Source: an uncultured Lachnospiraceae bacterium
GTDB taxonomy: Bacteria > Bacillota > Clostridia > Lachnospirales > Lachnospiraceae
DNA: 18,599 nt
Reading direction: 5' to 3'
Assembly (NCBI GenBank): GCA_902476645.1
Contig: CABSEG010000060.1
Coordinates: 1-18,599 of the forward strand
The stretch's first letter is position 1; each line of letters begins with the position of its first letter. Under the pieces are notes generated by a model. The model was not told the DNA's origin and made no database searches. It saw only the letters and a program-made list of their open reading frames with translations. Both the position numbers and the translations under genes were made by a program. Shown here one piece after another: positions 7,476 to 15,209 of the stretch.

Positions 7476-8204
7476 CTAGTCATCCCAGTCGTAGTCCCAA
7501 TCGTCATCCCAATCATCGTCCCAGTCATCATAACGATTCTGGATAACCTGAACAGTAAAGGACACAGACTTATTATTATTCCTGTTGCGACAAGTAACCG
7601 TGGTAGTGCCCGTTCGACGAGCCTTCAATTCCACCTCGTCATCTGTGATATCGTCATCATCAAAGAAAAGAATCTCCGGATTCTGGATGCTCCATCGAAG
7701 ATCCCTTTCCCTAAGTCCACGGGATCTTCTCACTCTTAATTCAAAATCGTCTCCCACTTCAACTGTTCGATTTGTCCTTCCCAATGCCGTTATAGAACCT
7801 CCGGATGTCCCATTGGATTTTCCTCTCACCCGGATGGTCACATATGCTTTCTTTTTGGTTCCCCGAATCTGGCATTTCAGCTTTGCCGTCCCTTTCTTTA
7901 ATGCCCTAAATTCCACTTCATCGTCACTGCGGTCGTCATCATCAAAACGCACTACATTTTTTCCCTTTACAATAGTCCATCTCAGAAAATTTTCTTCCGC
8001 ACCTCTGGGGTACATGCGAACTCGTACTTTAAATTCTTTGCCCGCCTTCACGGTTTTTACCTTATCTACCATTCGAATTTCTCTCGGCTTTGGGTCATAA
8101 TCATAATCATCGTTCTCGTCAGCATACGCCGTAAAAGCAAATACAGCGGACAGCAGCATGGCAGCTGTCATCATAGATACACATGTTTTCTTCAGTTTTC
8201 CCAT
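7476..8204 (-). CDS. Secreted protein with two Big-like domains and an Asp/Trp-repeat tail
   Basis: This 242-residue protein has a clear signal peptide with probable cleavage at TAYA|DEND (residue 28/29). Two bacterial Ig-like (Big_2-like) repeats follow, at about 41-127 and 137-222. They align with each other: V(K/E)xGxxFxxRVR, LRW(T/S)I, an acidic DDDDxxDDEVE loop (88-98 and 182-192), and one Cys each (C111, C205). The protein ends in DDWDDDWDDDWDYDWDD (226-242). Big domains usually mediate surface or glycan contacts, and the acidic loops could bind Ca2+ (inference). There is no LPXTG motif or transmembrane anchor. AAAGGAGG precedes the ATG. The gene lies 52 bases after the Cys-rich small gene, in the same direction and before a terminator, so it probably belongs to the degV operon. 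No specific function is known. Confidence 0.88.
   Translation of the reverse strand: MGKLKKTCVSMMTAAMLLSAVFAFTAYADENDDYDYDPKPREIRMVDKVKTVKAGKEFKVRVRMYPRGAEENFLRWTIVKGKNVVRFDDDDRSDDEVEFRALKKGTAKLKCQIRGTKKKAYVTIRVRGKSNGTSGGSITALGRTNRTVEVGDDFELRVRRSRGLRERDLRWSIQNPEILFFDDDDITDDEVELKARRTGTTTVTCRNRNNNKSVSFTVQVIQNRYDDWDDDWDDDWDYDWDD
7479..7529 (-). repeat. 12-bp tandem coding repeat (DWDD units)
   Basis: The C-terminal tail of the secreted Big-like protein is encoded by about four copies of a GAYTGGGAYGAY unit. Synonymous changes between copies show it is not a very recent expansion. In-frame copy-number change would lengthen or shorten the acidic aromatic tail. Confidence 0.75.
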
Positions 8205-8256
8205 ACTGTTACCTCCTTTTTTGGATTTACTGCAACTGCGAGATTCAGGAGAATGT

Positions 8257-8649
8257 TCACCAACTGCATCTGCCGCAATTTTGGCAATGTCTGCAATCCG
8301 TTTTCTGTATCTTTGGTTCCCAAGGTGATACTTCTATCTTTACACCTTCCGGCCGTATTTGACAACTTGCGTATTTGGTGGACAGCTTTAAGCTTCCGTC
8401 TTCCCGTATCTCTGCCACCAAAGGGCGTACCTCGATCCTTTCCGGTTCCATACAACTTTGGTACAAACTTGGAGCCCACACTTCCCACTCCGCTTCCGCC
8501 TCTCTCCTGAGCCGAATCTGTGTGGCACCTGTAACCACCCTGCAAATCCCACCGCTGGAATCTGTCACAACTTCCGGCTTTGGTCTGCAAGGATAGCCTG
8601 TTTTTTGGTTTCCCTTCAGAGCCCCAAGCAATTGTTGTATCTCTGTCAT
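8257..8649 (-). CDS. Small Cys-rich protein of unknown function, CX2CX2CX2C at C-terminus
   Basis: I do not recognise this 130-residue protein. The start is the ATG that overlaps the degV stop as ATGA, so translation is probably coupled to degV. The body (residues 35-105) looks like a beta-rich domain with alternating charged and hydrophobic strands. The extreme C-terminus is DCRHCQNCGRCSW, with C119, C122, C125 and C128 at CX2CX2CX2C spacing. Four more Cys lie upstream (C21, C36, C66, C96). The tail could bind an Fe-S cluster or Zn. There is no signal peptide or membrane segment, so it should be cytoplasmic. A longer reading starting near 8721 would overlap degV deeply and lacks a good ribosome site. 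Confidence 0.8.
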   Translation of the reverse strand: MTEIQQLLGALKGNQKTGYPCRPKPEVVTDSSGGICRVVTGATQIRLRREAEAEWEVWAPSLYQSCMEPERIEVRPLVAEIREDGSLKLSTKYASCQIRPEGVKIEVSPWEPKIQKTDCRHCQNCGRCSW

Positions 8650-9515
8650 CCTTCTGTCCCTTCTCTTGTCATAAATAAAATTCCAAGGGTATTGGGGCCG
8701 CAATGACAGGAAATGGTACAACTGGCCTGGGTCACGTAGCTTTCCTGAAACTCCATGATCCCGGCAACGGTCTCTTGCACCTTCTCCACATATTCCTGGG
8801 GAATCCCGGAATGGGTGATAAAGATCCTGCTGTTGTCTATATTGGAATACTGTGTCAGCTTATCCTTCACATAAGACATCAGCACCTTATCCAGCCTGCC
8901 CCTGTATTTTTTTCCCACCTTCATAGAACCGTCTGTATTTTGCACCTCGATACAGGGCTTTAACCCCAGCGCACTCGCTCCAAATGCCGCCACTGCGGAA
9001 CATCGTCCCCCGGCTCTCATAAACTCCAGAGTGTCCAGAATAAAACTGGAGTGAACTTGTCCTTTCATCTTCTCCAGTCGTTTTGCAATCTCTGCCGCCG
9101 CTAAACCTTCTTCCATCATTTCCGCGGCCTTGATCACCAACAGACTGATACCCGTGGATAAATTGCAGGAATCCACAGGATAGACATGCCCCGTTTCCCT
9201 GGCAGCTAAAACACAATTTTGATAGGCGCTTGAGAGGGCGCCGCCCAGATTCAGATGAATCACATCATACCCCTGTTCCACCCAGGGACGAAAATACGCT
9301 CGGTATTCCTGCGCGTTAATGGCTGCTGTCTTAGGAAGTACCTTTTTTTCCCTCCAGGCCTTATAGATATCCTGAGCACGGATATCTATATTATCCTGAT
9401 ATTCCTTTCCATCCAAAATAATGTGAAACGGATAGAAATGTACCTGATAACGCTCCTTTAGTTCTGTCCCCAAGTCACAGGTACTGTCCGCACTGAGTAT
9501 GATTTTGTGTCCCAT
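8646..9515 (-). CDS. DegV-family fatty-acid-binding protein
   Basis: This 289-residue protein has the DegV N-terminal SADSTCDL (residues 8-15), PKTAAIN in place of the usual PxTSqps, the LNLGGALSSAYQN segment (88-100), VDS (114-116) and a C-terminal HCGPNTLGI. DegV proteins bind a single fatty acid. The FakB type presents exogenous fatty acids to the FakA kinase for phospholipid synthesis. FakA is not in this window, so a FakB role is inferred only. I chose the ATG at 9515, because the reading upstream of it would need a TTG and gives an atypical N-terminus. It is the first gene of an apparent three-gene unit, with its own promoter at 9599-9627. Confidence 0.93.
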   Translation of the reverse strand: MGHKIILSADSTCDLGTELKERYQVHFYPFHIILDGKEYQDNIDIRAQDIYKAWREKKVLPKTAAINAQEYRAYFRPWVEQGYDVIHLNLGGALSSAYQNCVLAARETGHVYPVDSCNLSTGISLLVIKAAEMMEEGLAAAEIAKRLEKMKGQVHSSFILDTLEFMRAGGRCSAVAAFGASALGLKPCIEVQNTDGSMKVGKKYRGRLDKVLMSYVKDKLTQYSNIDNSRIFITHSGIPQEYVEKVQETVAGIMEFQESYVTQASCTISCHCGPNTLGILFMTREGTEG

Positions 9516-9598
9516 ACGTCTGTACACCCTCTCCCTTTTTTTGCCAAACCCGACGAAGCCGGCCAAAGACCGTTTCTTCTCCTGATCTTCACATCTTC

Positions 9599-9627
9599 AC
9601 TTTACCATATTTATTGCCCCCAGGCAA
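9599..9627 (-). promoter_or_regulatory. Promoter of the DegV operon
   Basis: TTGCCT (9622-9627), a 17-bp spacer ending in ATATGG, then TAAAGT (9599-9604) with a TGG extended -10. The ATATGGTAAAGT segment is identical in the promoter at 11005-11033. A short ATTGCC/GGCAAT hairpin overlaps the -35. Confidence 0.6.
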
Positions 9628-9651
9628 TGAGAAAAAACTTTTATGTTCCAT

Positions 9652-10965
9652 TCAGACAATCTTGGCGTTGGGATAGATCCGTTCCATTTTCTCATCGGGG
9701 AAATGCTGATCCAGTACCTGTTCTAATGTTGTCTTTTGAGAAGTTCCGTCTTCCGTCTGCCTGGTATTATACCGGTCCAGAGCCAGGGCAGAAACAGAGA
9801 TATTAAAGACCATAAAGACTACCATCACATGACATATGATTTTCCCCGGCAAAACCGGAATTTTCTCAATCCATCCGGATAATACCGGATACAACAGTTT
9901 GATCCAGACTACTGCGGCAACTCCCCAGAAAAGGCAAAACAAAAGGTTGATTCTGCCTCCCAGATTAAAGGTAAAACCGCTGTAATCCCAAAAAACGGTT
10001 CCAAAAGCCAATTCCGTAAATACGCTGCAAATGTATTCATAAGCTCCGCCCAACACGGTTCCGGCCACGAAAATGTACACTGGGCTTTTATCCTTATATC
10101 GATATAAAATAGCTGTTAAAAGCATACAGCCCAGTCCCCAAACAATGCTGAATGGCCCATAAACCACACTGCTGCGGCTCATCCATATTCCTGCGGTTAT
10201 CCTGCAGAATATGGTCTCAGTCACATCCCCTAAAAAAGCCCCGATGAAAAACAAAGAAACCAGCTTATAAAATCCGCAGCCCGCCGCAAATACTTTGGGC
10301 TTTTTGACAACCTGTGTTTCTCCAGCCTTTTCATTTAAATTCGGAAAGGCCTTTTTCATCCGGTTCTGGATTCTGCGCGTAATGGCATTTTCCAGAAATT
10401 TGGAGACATGATCCAGATTTTGGGTCAGCTCGCTGACCTGTCGCATTTGTTTTTTCAGCCCCCCAATGGCAACGGCTGTTCCCAACACGTCCAACACCAG
10501 GATCCCCATTAAAATCCAGGCAAGCACAAGCCCTACTATATGGGGAACGAAAGAAAGGATACTCCGTAACAAAGGATTGATGAAGAGTACCAGCAAAACC
10601 GCGCAGGCCCCCCACAGTGCAGAGAACTTCAGACAAATATATCCGTCAAAGTTCCATTTTTCCTTTGAGTAATCCCACCACTTTCTGTGGAAGATCGCTT
10701 CCAGCAAAACACCGGTGAAATACTCCACCACCGATGCTAAAATCATGCCTCCCAGAAACAGAAAAAAAATGTTTCCCTTAAGTTCCGGCAAAAAGACAGC
10801 AAACAGCACGGCTCCCAGGCCATAGATAGGGCACAGGGGTTCCGTAACAAAGCCTCGGTTGATAAATGCTCTCTTTTGAAAAGCTGCCGCACAGACTTCC
10901 AGACACCATCCCACAAATGCGTAGATCAGATAAAACCATACCAGTTCGTAAGCAGAATATTCCAT
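9652..10965 (-). CDS. CmpB-type membrane protein (putative ABC-transporter type IV, Pfam ABC_trans_CmpB), duplicated domain
   Basis: This 437-residue integral membrane protein contains two copies of the CmpB domain. The first (about residues 13-130) has GFVTEPLCPIYGLGA, VEYFTGVLLE and WWDYS...NFDGYICL. The second (about 236-355) has SSVVYGPFSIVWGLG, YEYICSVFTE and FWDYSGFTFNLGGRINL. The halves are joined by a charged linker (about 170-228). Single-domain members are common in Firmicutes. Their transport role is only a database name, and function is unknown. The C-terminus has another membrane helix and a soluble tail. I chose the ATG at 10965 because AAAGGA directly touches the upstream ATG (10974) but lies nine bases from this one. 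Its promoter is nearly the same as that of degV. Confidence 0.85.
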   Translation of the reverse strand: MEYSAYELVWFYLIYAFVGWCLEVCAAAFQKRAFINRGFVTEPLCPIYGLGAVLFAVFLPELKGNIFFLFLGGMILASVVEYFTGVLLEAIFHRKWWDYSKEKWNFDGYICLKFSALWGACAVLLVLFINPLLRSILSFVPHIVGLVLAWILMGILVLDVLGTAVAIGGLKKQMRQVSELTQNLDHVSKFLENAITRRIQNRMKKAFPNLNEKAGETQVVKKPKVFAAGCGFYKLVSLFFIGAFLGDVTETIFCRITAGIWMSRSSVVYGPFSIVWGLGCMLLTAILYRYKDKSPVYIFVAGTVLGGAYEYICSVFTELAFGTVFWDYSGFTFNLGGRINLLFCLFWGVAAVVWIKLLYPVLSGWIEKIPVLPGKIICHVMVVFMVFNISVSALALDRYNTRQTEDGTSQKTTLEQVLDQHFPDEKMERIYPNAKIV

Positions 10966-11004
10966 GATGTTCATTCCTTTATCATTTGTTTCGATCTTGC
11001 ATTT

Positions 11005-11033
11005 ACTTTACCATATCCCCCCGCGTCGGGCAA
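11005..11033 (-). promoter_or_regulatory. Promoter of the CmpB-like gene
   Basis: TTGCCC (11028-11033), a 17-bp spacer ending in ATATGG, then TAAAGT (11005-11010), with a TGG extended -10. This is the same design as the degV promoter at 9599-9627. Confidence 0.6.
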
Positions 11034-11064
11034 CGAAATAAGATTTTTTTATGATTTCCTTAAG

Positions 11065-11080
11065 AAAAGGGATTCCTTTT
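11065..11080 (-). terminator. Short hairpin at the end of the EndoQ-UvrD gene
   Basis: An AAAAGG/CCTTTT stem with a four-base loop overlaps the stop codon and is nested between T-rich and A-rich stretches that are themselves complementary. It is weak and only possibly a terminator. No better candidate lies before the next promoter at 11033. Confidence 0.25.
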
Positions 11081-14000
11081 ATAAAAAATCAAACAGACTC
11101 ATCTGCCTTGGCTTTTGTCCCCTCCCTTCTTCCGCTTCCTGCCGGCACAGCCACTGTCCCGATAAATCTTTCAGGAAGCAGGAGGGCTCTCCTGAGGTAG
11201 TTAAAAGCAACTCATCTCTTGCGCGTGTCATTCCCACATAAAACAATCGCCGCTCCTCCTCTTCCTGCGCCGGGCGGATCTGGTTTTCATAGGGAATGCT
11301 CCCTTGGTTTACACCGTAAATCATAGTCACAGGAAACTCCAATCCCTTAGAGCCATGCAGGGTCATCAAGGTTACACAGTCCGCCTGGTAGCGTTTGGTA
11401 CCGCACCGCTTCAGATCGCTCTCCACTCCAAGACTCACCATCTCCAGCAGCTCTGGTACGGTCTTGTAAAACATGGCCATACTAAGAAGTTTTTGCATAT
11501 CCTCCTCTTGGGTCAGCTGCCACTCTTCTATCCACTGCCTGATCAGCTTTTCCGGCTTACCTTTCGGCAAGAAAGAACGATATTCCTGCGCCTTAGCCTC
11601 CAGAATGGCTCTGGAAATCTCGTTGTCGTCCAGCCCCCATACCAGCTTCAGGCTCTGGCGTTGGGAGACTGCATCCGCAGGGTTGGCCAGGTAGCGCAAA
11701 AAAGCCATACAGCCCTTCACCTTTTCTCCTGCCAGGAATTCTTCTCTTCCGGCTACCACATAGGGGATTCCTTCCCTTCTAAGGCATTTTTCCAGCAATT
11801 CTCCCTGTCTGTGGGTCCGATACAGAACCGCAATCTGGTCGAAGCTTCTGGGCGTTTTATCTTCTCGAATCAGATTTCCCTCCTGTGCTTCCAGCATATC
11901 CAGTCCGCCCACCATACGATTTATTTCCTTGGCAATAAAAATCGCCTCTCCCATGGCGCTTTTTGCATGTACCAGACGCACCTTTGACCTTGCCGGCCGG
12001 TTGGCCACCAGGATTCGTTCCGGCCCCGGATTTTTATTGATCAGACTCACAGCACTCTCCGTCACCGCCGGAACCGAGCGATAGTTTTGTATCAGCCGAA
12101 TAGTCTGAAGCTCTTCAAAATCCTGGCCCAGTCGTTCAAAACAAGCTGCATCAGAACCTCTGAACCCATAGATAGACTGATCCGGATCTCCGATTACAAA
12201 CACTTCCCGGCCTCCTTGATTCCAGGTCTTCATCAGCTGATACTGTAACGGACTGCTGTCCTGAAACTCATCCACCAACAGATAGGAAAAACGTGCTCCC
12301 TCTTTCTTTTGTCCCTGTTCACTTTCCATATAAGCCAGCGCCCGCAGCAAAAGATCATCAAAATCCAGCAGCTGCATGGAATCCAAAAGAGCCTGATACG
12401 CCTCATAGGCTTGTAAAAAGTCCTCGGAATCCTCCTGATGCAGGCCCGCTTTCCTATTGGATACCCTGCGCAAAAACTCGCCCGGACTCATCTTCAGGTT
12501 ACAATCCTCTGTCACCTTTTGGGCTGCCTCCACCATTTGCGTCTCATCTGCCAGCGCAGGCTCCATTCCCGCCCGCTTTAATAACTCCAGACAGATGGCG
12601 TGGAAGGTGCCGATCTGCATCTGACGCACGGATTTGCCCTTTCCCAGTCCGTTCACAATCCTCTCCCTCAGTTCCCCGGCAGCCTGGTTGGTAAAGGTTA
12701 CCGCCGTAATCTGCGAAGGGCGCACCTTTCTGGTCTCCAGAAGATACAAAATACGTGAGACTAATGTCTTGGTCTTTCCTGTTCCGGGACCCGCCACCAC
12801 GGCTATGGCCCTATTCACCGCCTGAACCGCTTCCTGCTGACAGTCATTTAACAGTGCCTCCCGGCTGACGGGATACTCCCCTGAATTTACCTCTTCCGGC
12901 TCCTGCGTGGCTGCGATCAGTTTCCCGGCATCCTCATTGGGCCATGGATCCTTTTGTTTCTCATCCTGTATCGGCAGCATCCCTGAGTCAAACAGGCTCA
13001 TCTGTCCTTCCAATCGGTCCATCTCTTCCGGGGAAAAGATGCGGATGGTTCCATACTCCCCGTCAAATCCCGGCCTTCGCTCTACTTCCCCTTCCCTCAG
13101 ACGCTTAATACCCTCTCCAATCAGATTGCCTGCCGCTTTTTTTACGTCTTCTACAGGAATAGAACGTAAGATCTCAAATTCCGGTCCCAGATCTTTTAAC
13201 ATATTCTCATAAAGTCTCTGTACCTTGGAGCTGGTGGGTGCATGTCCCAAAGAAGCCCCGATCACCTGTTCTAAGGGCACCAAGCTTTCAAATGGTCTGG
13301 CTTGATCCGGAACAAAACCCTCTGGCCTGTCAGCCAGCTGTTCCACCCGGTGGGAAACACCGATAGTCAGCTTTTTACCACACACCGGGCATTTTCCCCC
13401 GTACTGATCTGCCTCCCTTGGGGCGAGACACAGATTGCATTTTCTGTGTCCGTCATAGTGATACTTTCCTTCCTCGGGAAAAAATTCCAGGGTTCCGGCC
13501 AGACCCTCTCCTCTCTGGATTGCTCCGAATATTCCCTCATAAGACAGGGGGATATCCATCAAATTTGCCTCTCTGCCCAGCTTTGCAGGAGAATGGGCAT
13601 CTGAATTGGAGATCAGGTGATAGGTGTCCAGCGCGGATATTCTCCAGTTCATAGGAGGATCTGAGGATAGCCCCGTCTCCATAGCATGAATTTCCCCACT
13701 CAAGTCTTCAAAGCACTCCTCCACAGAATCAAATCCGGAAAACGCGCCGAAAAGGGAAAAATGCGGCGTCCAAATATGGGCAGGCACATAAATGGACTTG
13801 GGGGAAAGCTCCAAAAGTACCTCCAACAAGTCATGACAGTCCATACCCAGGATAGGCCTTCCGTCTGAGTGAATATTTCCAATGGTCTCCAATTTAAAAG
13901 AAACCTTCTTCGCATCCTCCAGACCAGGAAGCAAAATCAGGCTGTGCACCTTTCTCACTTTCTCATTCTTTTTATAGATGGAGCTGATCTCCCCGGTGAC

Positions 14001-14255
14001 CACAAATCTGGGATCAAACCCGCCAAACCTGGAAGCCTCGGGCAGACGGTACTCTTTTTTCAGTATATAGAGTCCTTCTTCCGCAGGCTCCAGCTTTTCC
14101 TCCAGTTCTTCTCTCCACGCAGGATGGGTAAAATCCCCGGTTCCCACTATTTGAATTCCTTTTTTTCTCGCCCAATAATCCAGATATTCCGGTGTCCCAT
14201 CCTTACTGGTAGCTCTGGAATATCGGGAGTGTATATGCAAATCTGCTATGTACAT
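11079..14255 (-). CDS. Fusion of endonuclease Q-like PHP nuclease and UvrD/PcrA-type helicase
   Basis: In this 1058-residue protein, residues 1-415 match endonuclease Q (EndoQ). They carry PHP metal residues in DLHIHS (H7, H9), GDFTH (D41, H44), H104, H141, PAH (H160) and SNSDAH (D219, H221). A zinc ribbon with CX2C...CX2C (C273, C276, C289, C292) follows. EndoQ enzymes nick DNA 5' of deaminated or abasic sites. After a linker (423-465) comes a full SF1A helicase. It has AGPGTGKT (488-495), TFTNQAAGELRERI, DEFQDSS, GDPDQSIYGFRGSD, TLHGSKGLEFP and RRLFYVGMTRARDEL. QMSLF, a beta-clamp-type motif, occurs at 418-422 (end of the nuclease) and again at 1051-1055 (end of the helicase). The start overlaps the CobW gene by ten bases. 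The role is probably DNA repair, in which the nuclease nicks and the helicase unwinds from the nick (inference). Confidence 0.93.
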   Translation of the reverse strand: MYIADLHIHSRYSRATSKDGTPEYLDYWARKKGIQIVGTGDFTHPAWREELEEKLEPAEEGLYILKKEYRLPEASRFGGFDPRFVVTGEISSIYKKNEKVRKVHSLILLPGLEDAKKVSFKLETIGNIHSDGRPILGMDCHDLLEVLLELSPKSIYVPAHIWTPHFSLFGAFSGFDSVEECFEDLSGEIHAMETGLSSDPPMNWRISALDTYHLISNSDAHSPAKLGREANLMDIPLSYEGIFGAIQRGEGLAGTLEFFPEEGKYHYDGHRKCNLCLAPREADQYGGKCPVCGKKLTIGVSHRVEQLADRPEGFVPDQARPFESLVPLEQVIGASLGHAPTSSKVQRLYENMLKDLGPEFEILRSIPVEDVKKAAGNLIGEGIKRLREGEVERRPGFDGEYGTIRIFSPEEMDRLEGQMSLFDSGMLPIQDEKQKDPWPNEDAGKLIAATQEPEEVNSGEYPVSREALLNDCQQEAVQAVNRAIAVVAGPGTGKTKTLVSRILYLLETRKVRPSQITAVTFTNQAAGELRERIVNGLGKGKSVRQMQIGTFHAICLELLKRAGMEPALADETQMVEAAQKVTEDCNLKMSPGEFLRRVSNRKAGLHQEDSEDFLQAYEAYQALLDSMQLLDFDDLLLRALAYMESEQGQKKEGARFSYLLVDEFQDSSPLQYQLMKTWNQGGREVFVIGDPDQSIYGFRGSDAACFERLGQDFEELQTIRLIQNYRSVPAVTESAVSLINKNPGPERILVANRPARSKVRLVHAKSAMGEAIFIAKEINRMVGGLDMLEAQEGNLIREDKTPRSFDQIAVLYRTHRQGELLEKCLRREGIPYVVAGREEFLAGEKVKGCMAFLRYLANPADAVSQRQSLKLVWGLDDNEISRAILEAKAQEYRSFLPKGKPEKLIRQWIEEWQLTQEEDMQKLLSMAMFYKTVPELLEMVSLGVESDLKRCGTKRYQADCVTLMTLHGSKGLEFPVTMIYGVNQGSIPYENQIRPAQEEEERRLFYVGMTRARDELLLTTSGEPSCFLKDLSGQWLCRQEAEEGRGQKPRQMSLFDFL

Positions 14256-15190
14256 GATTCTATCCCGCCTTTGGCGGCCTTTCTTTTTCGTATTTTCATC
14301 TTGTTTTGACTGTTGGGGAGCAGAAGCCTGCGAAGCTTTTTTCGATCGATCCAGTCACCGATGAAGACACATTTTCCTTCTTCGGTATCTCCAAAACCGC
14401 AAATGCTGTAGCGCTGGTCCACCACATCAAATCGCATCCATCCTCCCGGTATCTGTACAAATCCTTTTGCCCTGCAAATACGGCCAAACTCTCCCCGTAT
14501 GAGCCGCTCCAAAAAATCCACCAGATGATTGGCCCCGGCAATGGACACTCCCTGCAGCCCCAGGCTCTCCAGCCGTGTCTCCTCCACGGTCTTTCCGGGG
14601 ATTCGGTTCCCATCCAGATCCGTCTCCAACAGCTGCGTCCACCACTCCGGGTCCATTCCGGTATAATGGCCGGTCAAAATCCTTGCATTCGGATTTAATC
14701 TTCGTATTTCTTCTAAATCTCTGCCGTCGGCAAAAGCTCCTTTGGATATCACTATGGTTCCCGCCGCCGCAAGCTGATCTTCAAAAATTTCCCTGTAATC
14801 TCTCATGTAAGGAGCGTAACAGCTGGCATCCAAAATGGTGATGGGACTTAAAAGGGAGATTCTCTCATAGGCAATTTGCTGAATGTTTCGTATCACATTG
14901 GAAAGGGAGCCTACTCCCGTAGGCTCCACAATTAAATATTCCGGATCTAAGGTATTGGCAATGGTTAAAATGGAAGACGCGAAATCTGACTTCATCGTAC
15001 AGCAAACACATCCTTCCGTCAGTTCCCAGATATCGATCCCACTCTGATGATCCAGCAACGCCCTGTCAATCCCCACCTCGCCGTATTCATTTTCCATGAC
15101 CACAAAGTCCCTGGGGACTCTACGTATCATCTCCTTAATAAAGGTGGTTTTCCCGGCACCCAGAAAACCGGAGACAATCAATACTCTCAT
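14246..15190 (-). CDS. COG0523/CobW-family GTPase, putative metallochaperone
   Basis: This 314-residue protein has GFLGAGKTT (Walker A, residues 8-16), the metal-binding CxCC motif in EGCVCCT (C61, C63, C64), EPTGVGS (89-95) as the Walker B/switch region, and a C-terminal CobW_C-like domain around GKCVFIGDWID. COG0523 proteins use GTP hydrolysis to hand Zn, Co or Fe-type metals to client enzymes. The usual G4 motif NKxD reads SKGA here (149-152). There is no His-rich tail. It starts 19 bases after the alcohol dehydrogenase stop with AAGGG as ribosome site, and its end overlaps the EndoQ-UvrD start by ten bases. The three genes probably form one transcript. Client identity is not known. Its neighbours are both expected to bind metal. 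Confidence 0.9.
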   Translation of the reverse strand: MRVLIVSGFLGAGKTTFIKEMIRRVPRDFVVMENEYGEVGIDRALLDHQSGIDIWELTEGCVCCTMKSDFASSILTIANTLDPEYLIVEPTGVGSLSNVIRNIQQIAYERISLLSPITILDASCYAPYMRDYREIFEDQLAAAGTIVISKGAFADGRDLEEIRRLNPNARILTGHYTGMDPEWWTQLLETDLDGNRIPGKTVEETRLESLGLQGVSIAGANHLVDFLERLIRGEFGRICRAKGFVQIPGGWMRFDVVDQRYSICGFGDTEEGKCVFIGDWIDRKKLRRLLLPNSQNKMKIRKRKAAKGGIESCT

Positions 15191-15209
15191 GCCATCCCTT
15201 CACCATTCC

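Noticed and set aside
8192..8590. 132-codon minus-strand frame overlapping the Cys-tail gene
   Set aside because: Different frame of the same region; it would run into the secreted protein's start and lacks the ATGA coupling and ribosome site.
9516..9566. N-terminal extension of DegV from a TTG
   Set aside because: Adds 17 residues not typical of DegV; the ATG at 9515 gives the normal N-terminus.
11304..11987. 227-codon plus-strand frame opposite the helicase
   Set aside because: Shadow of the UvrD domain: low-complexity composition and no start signals.
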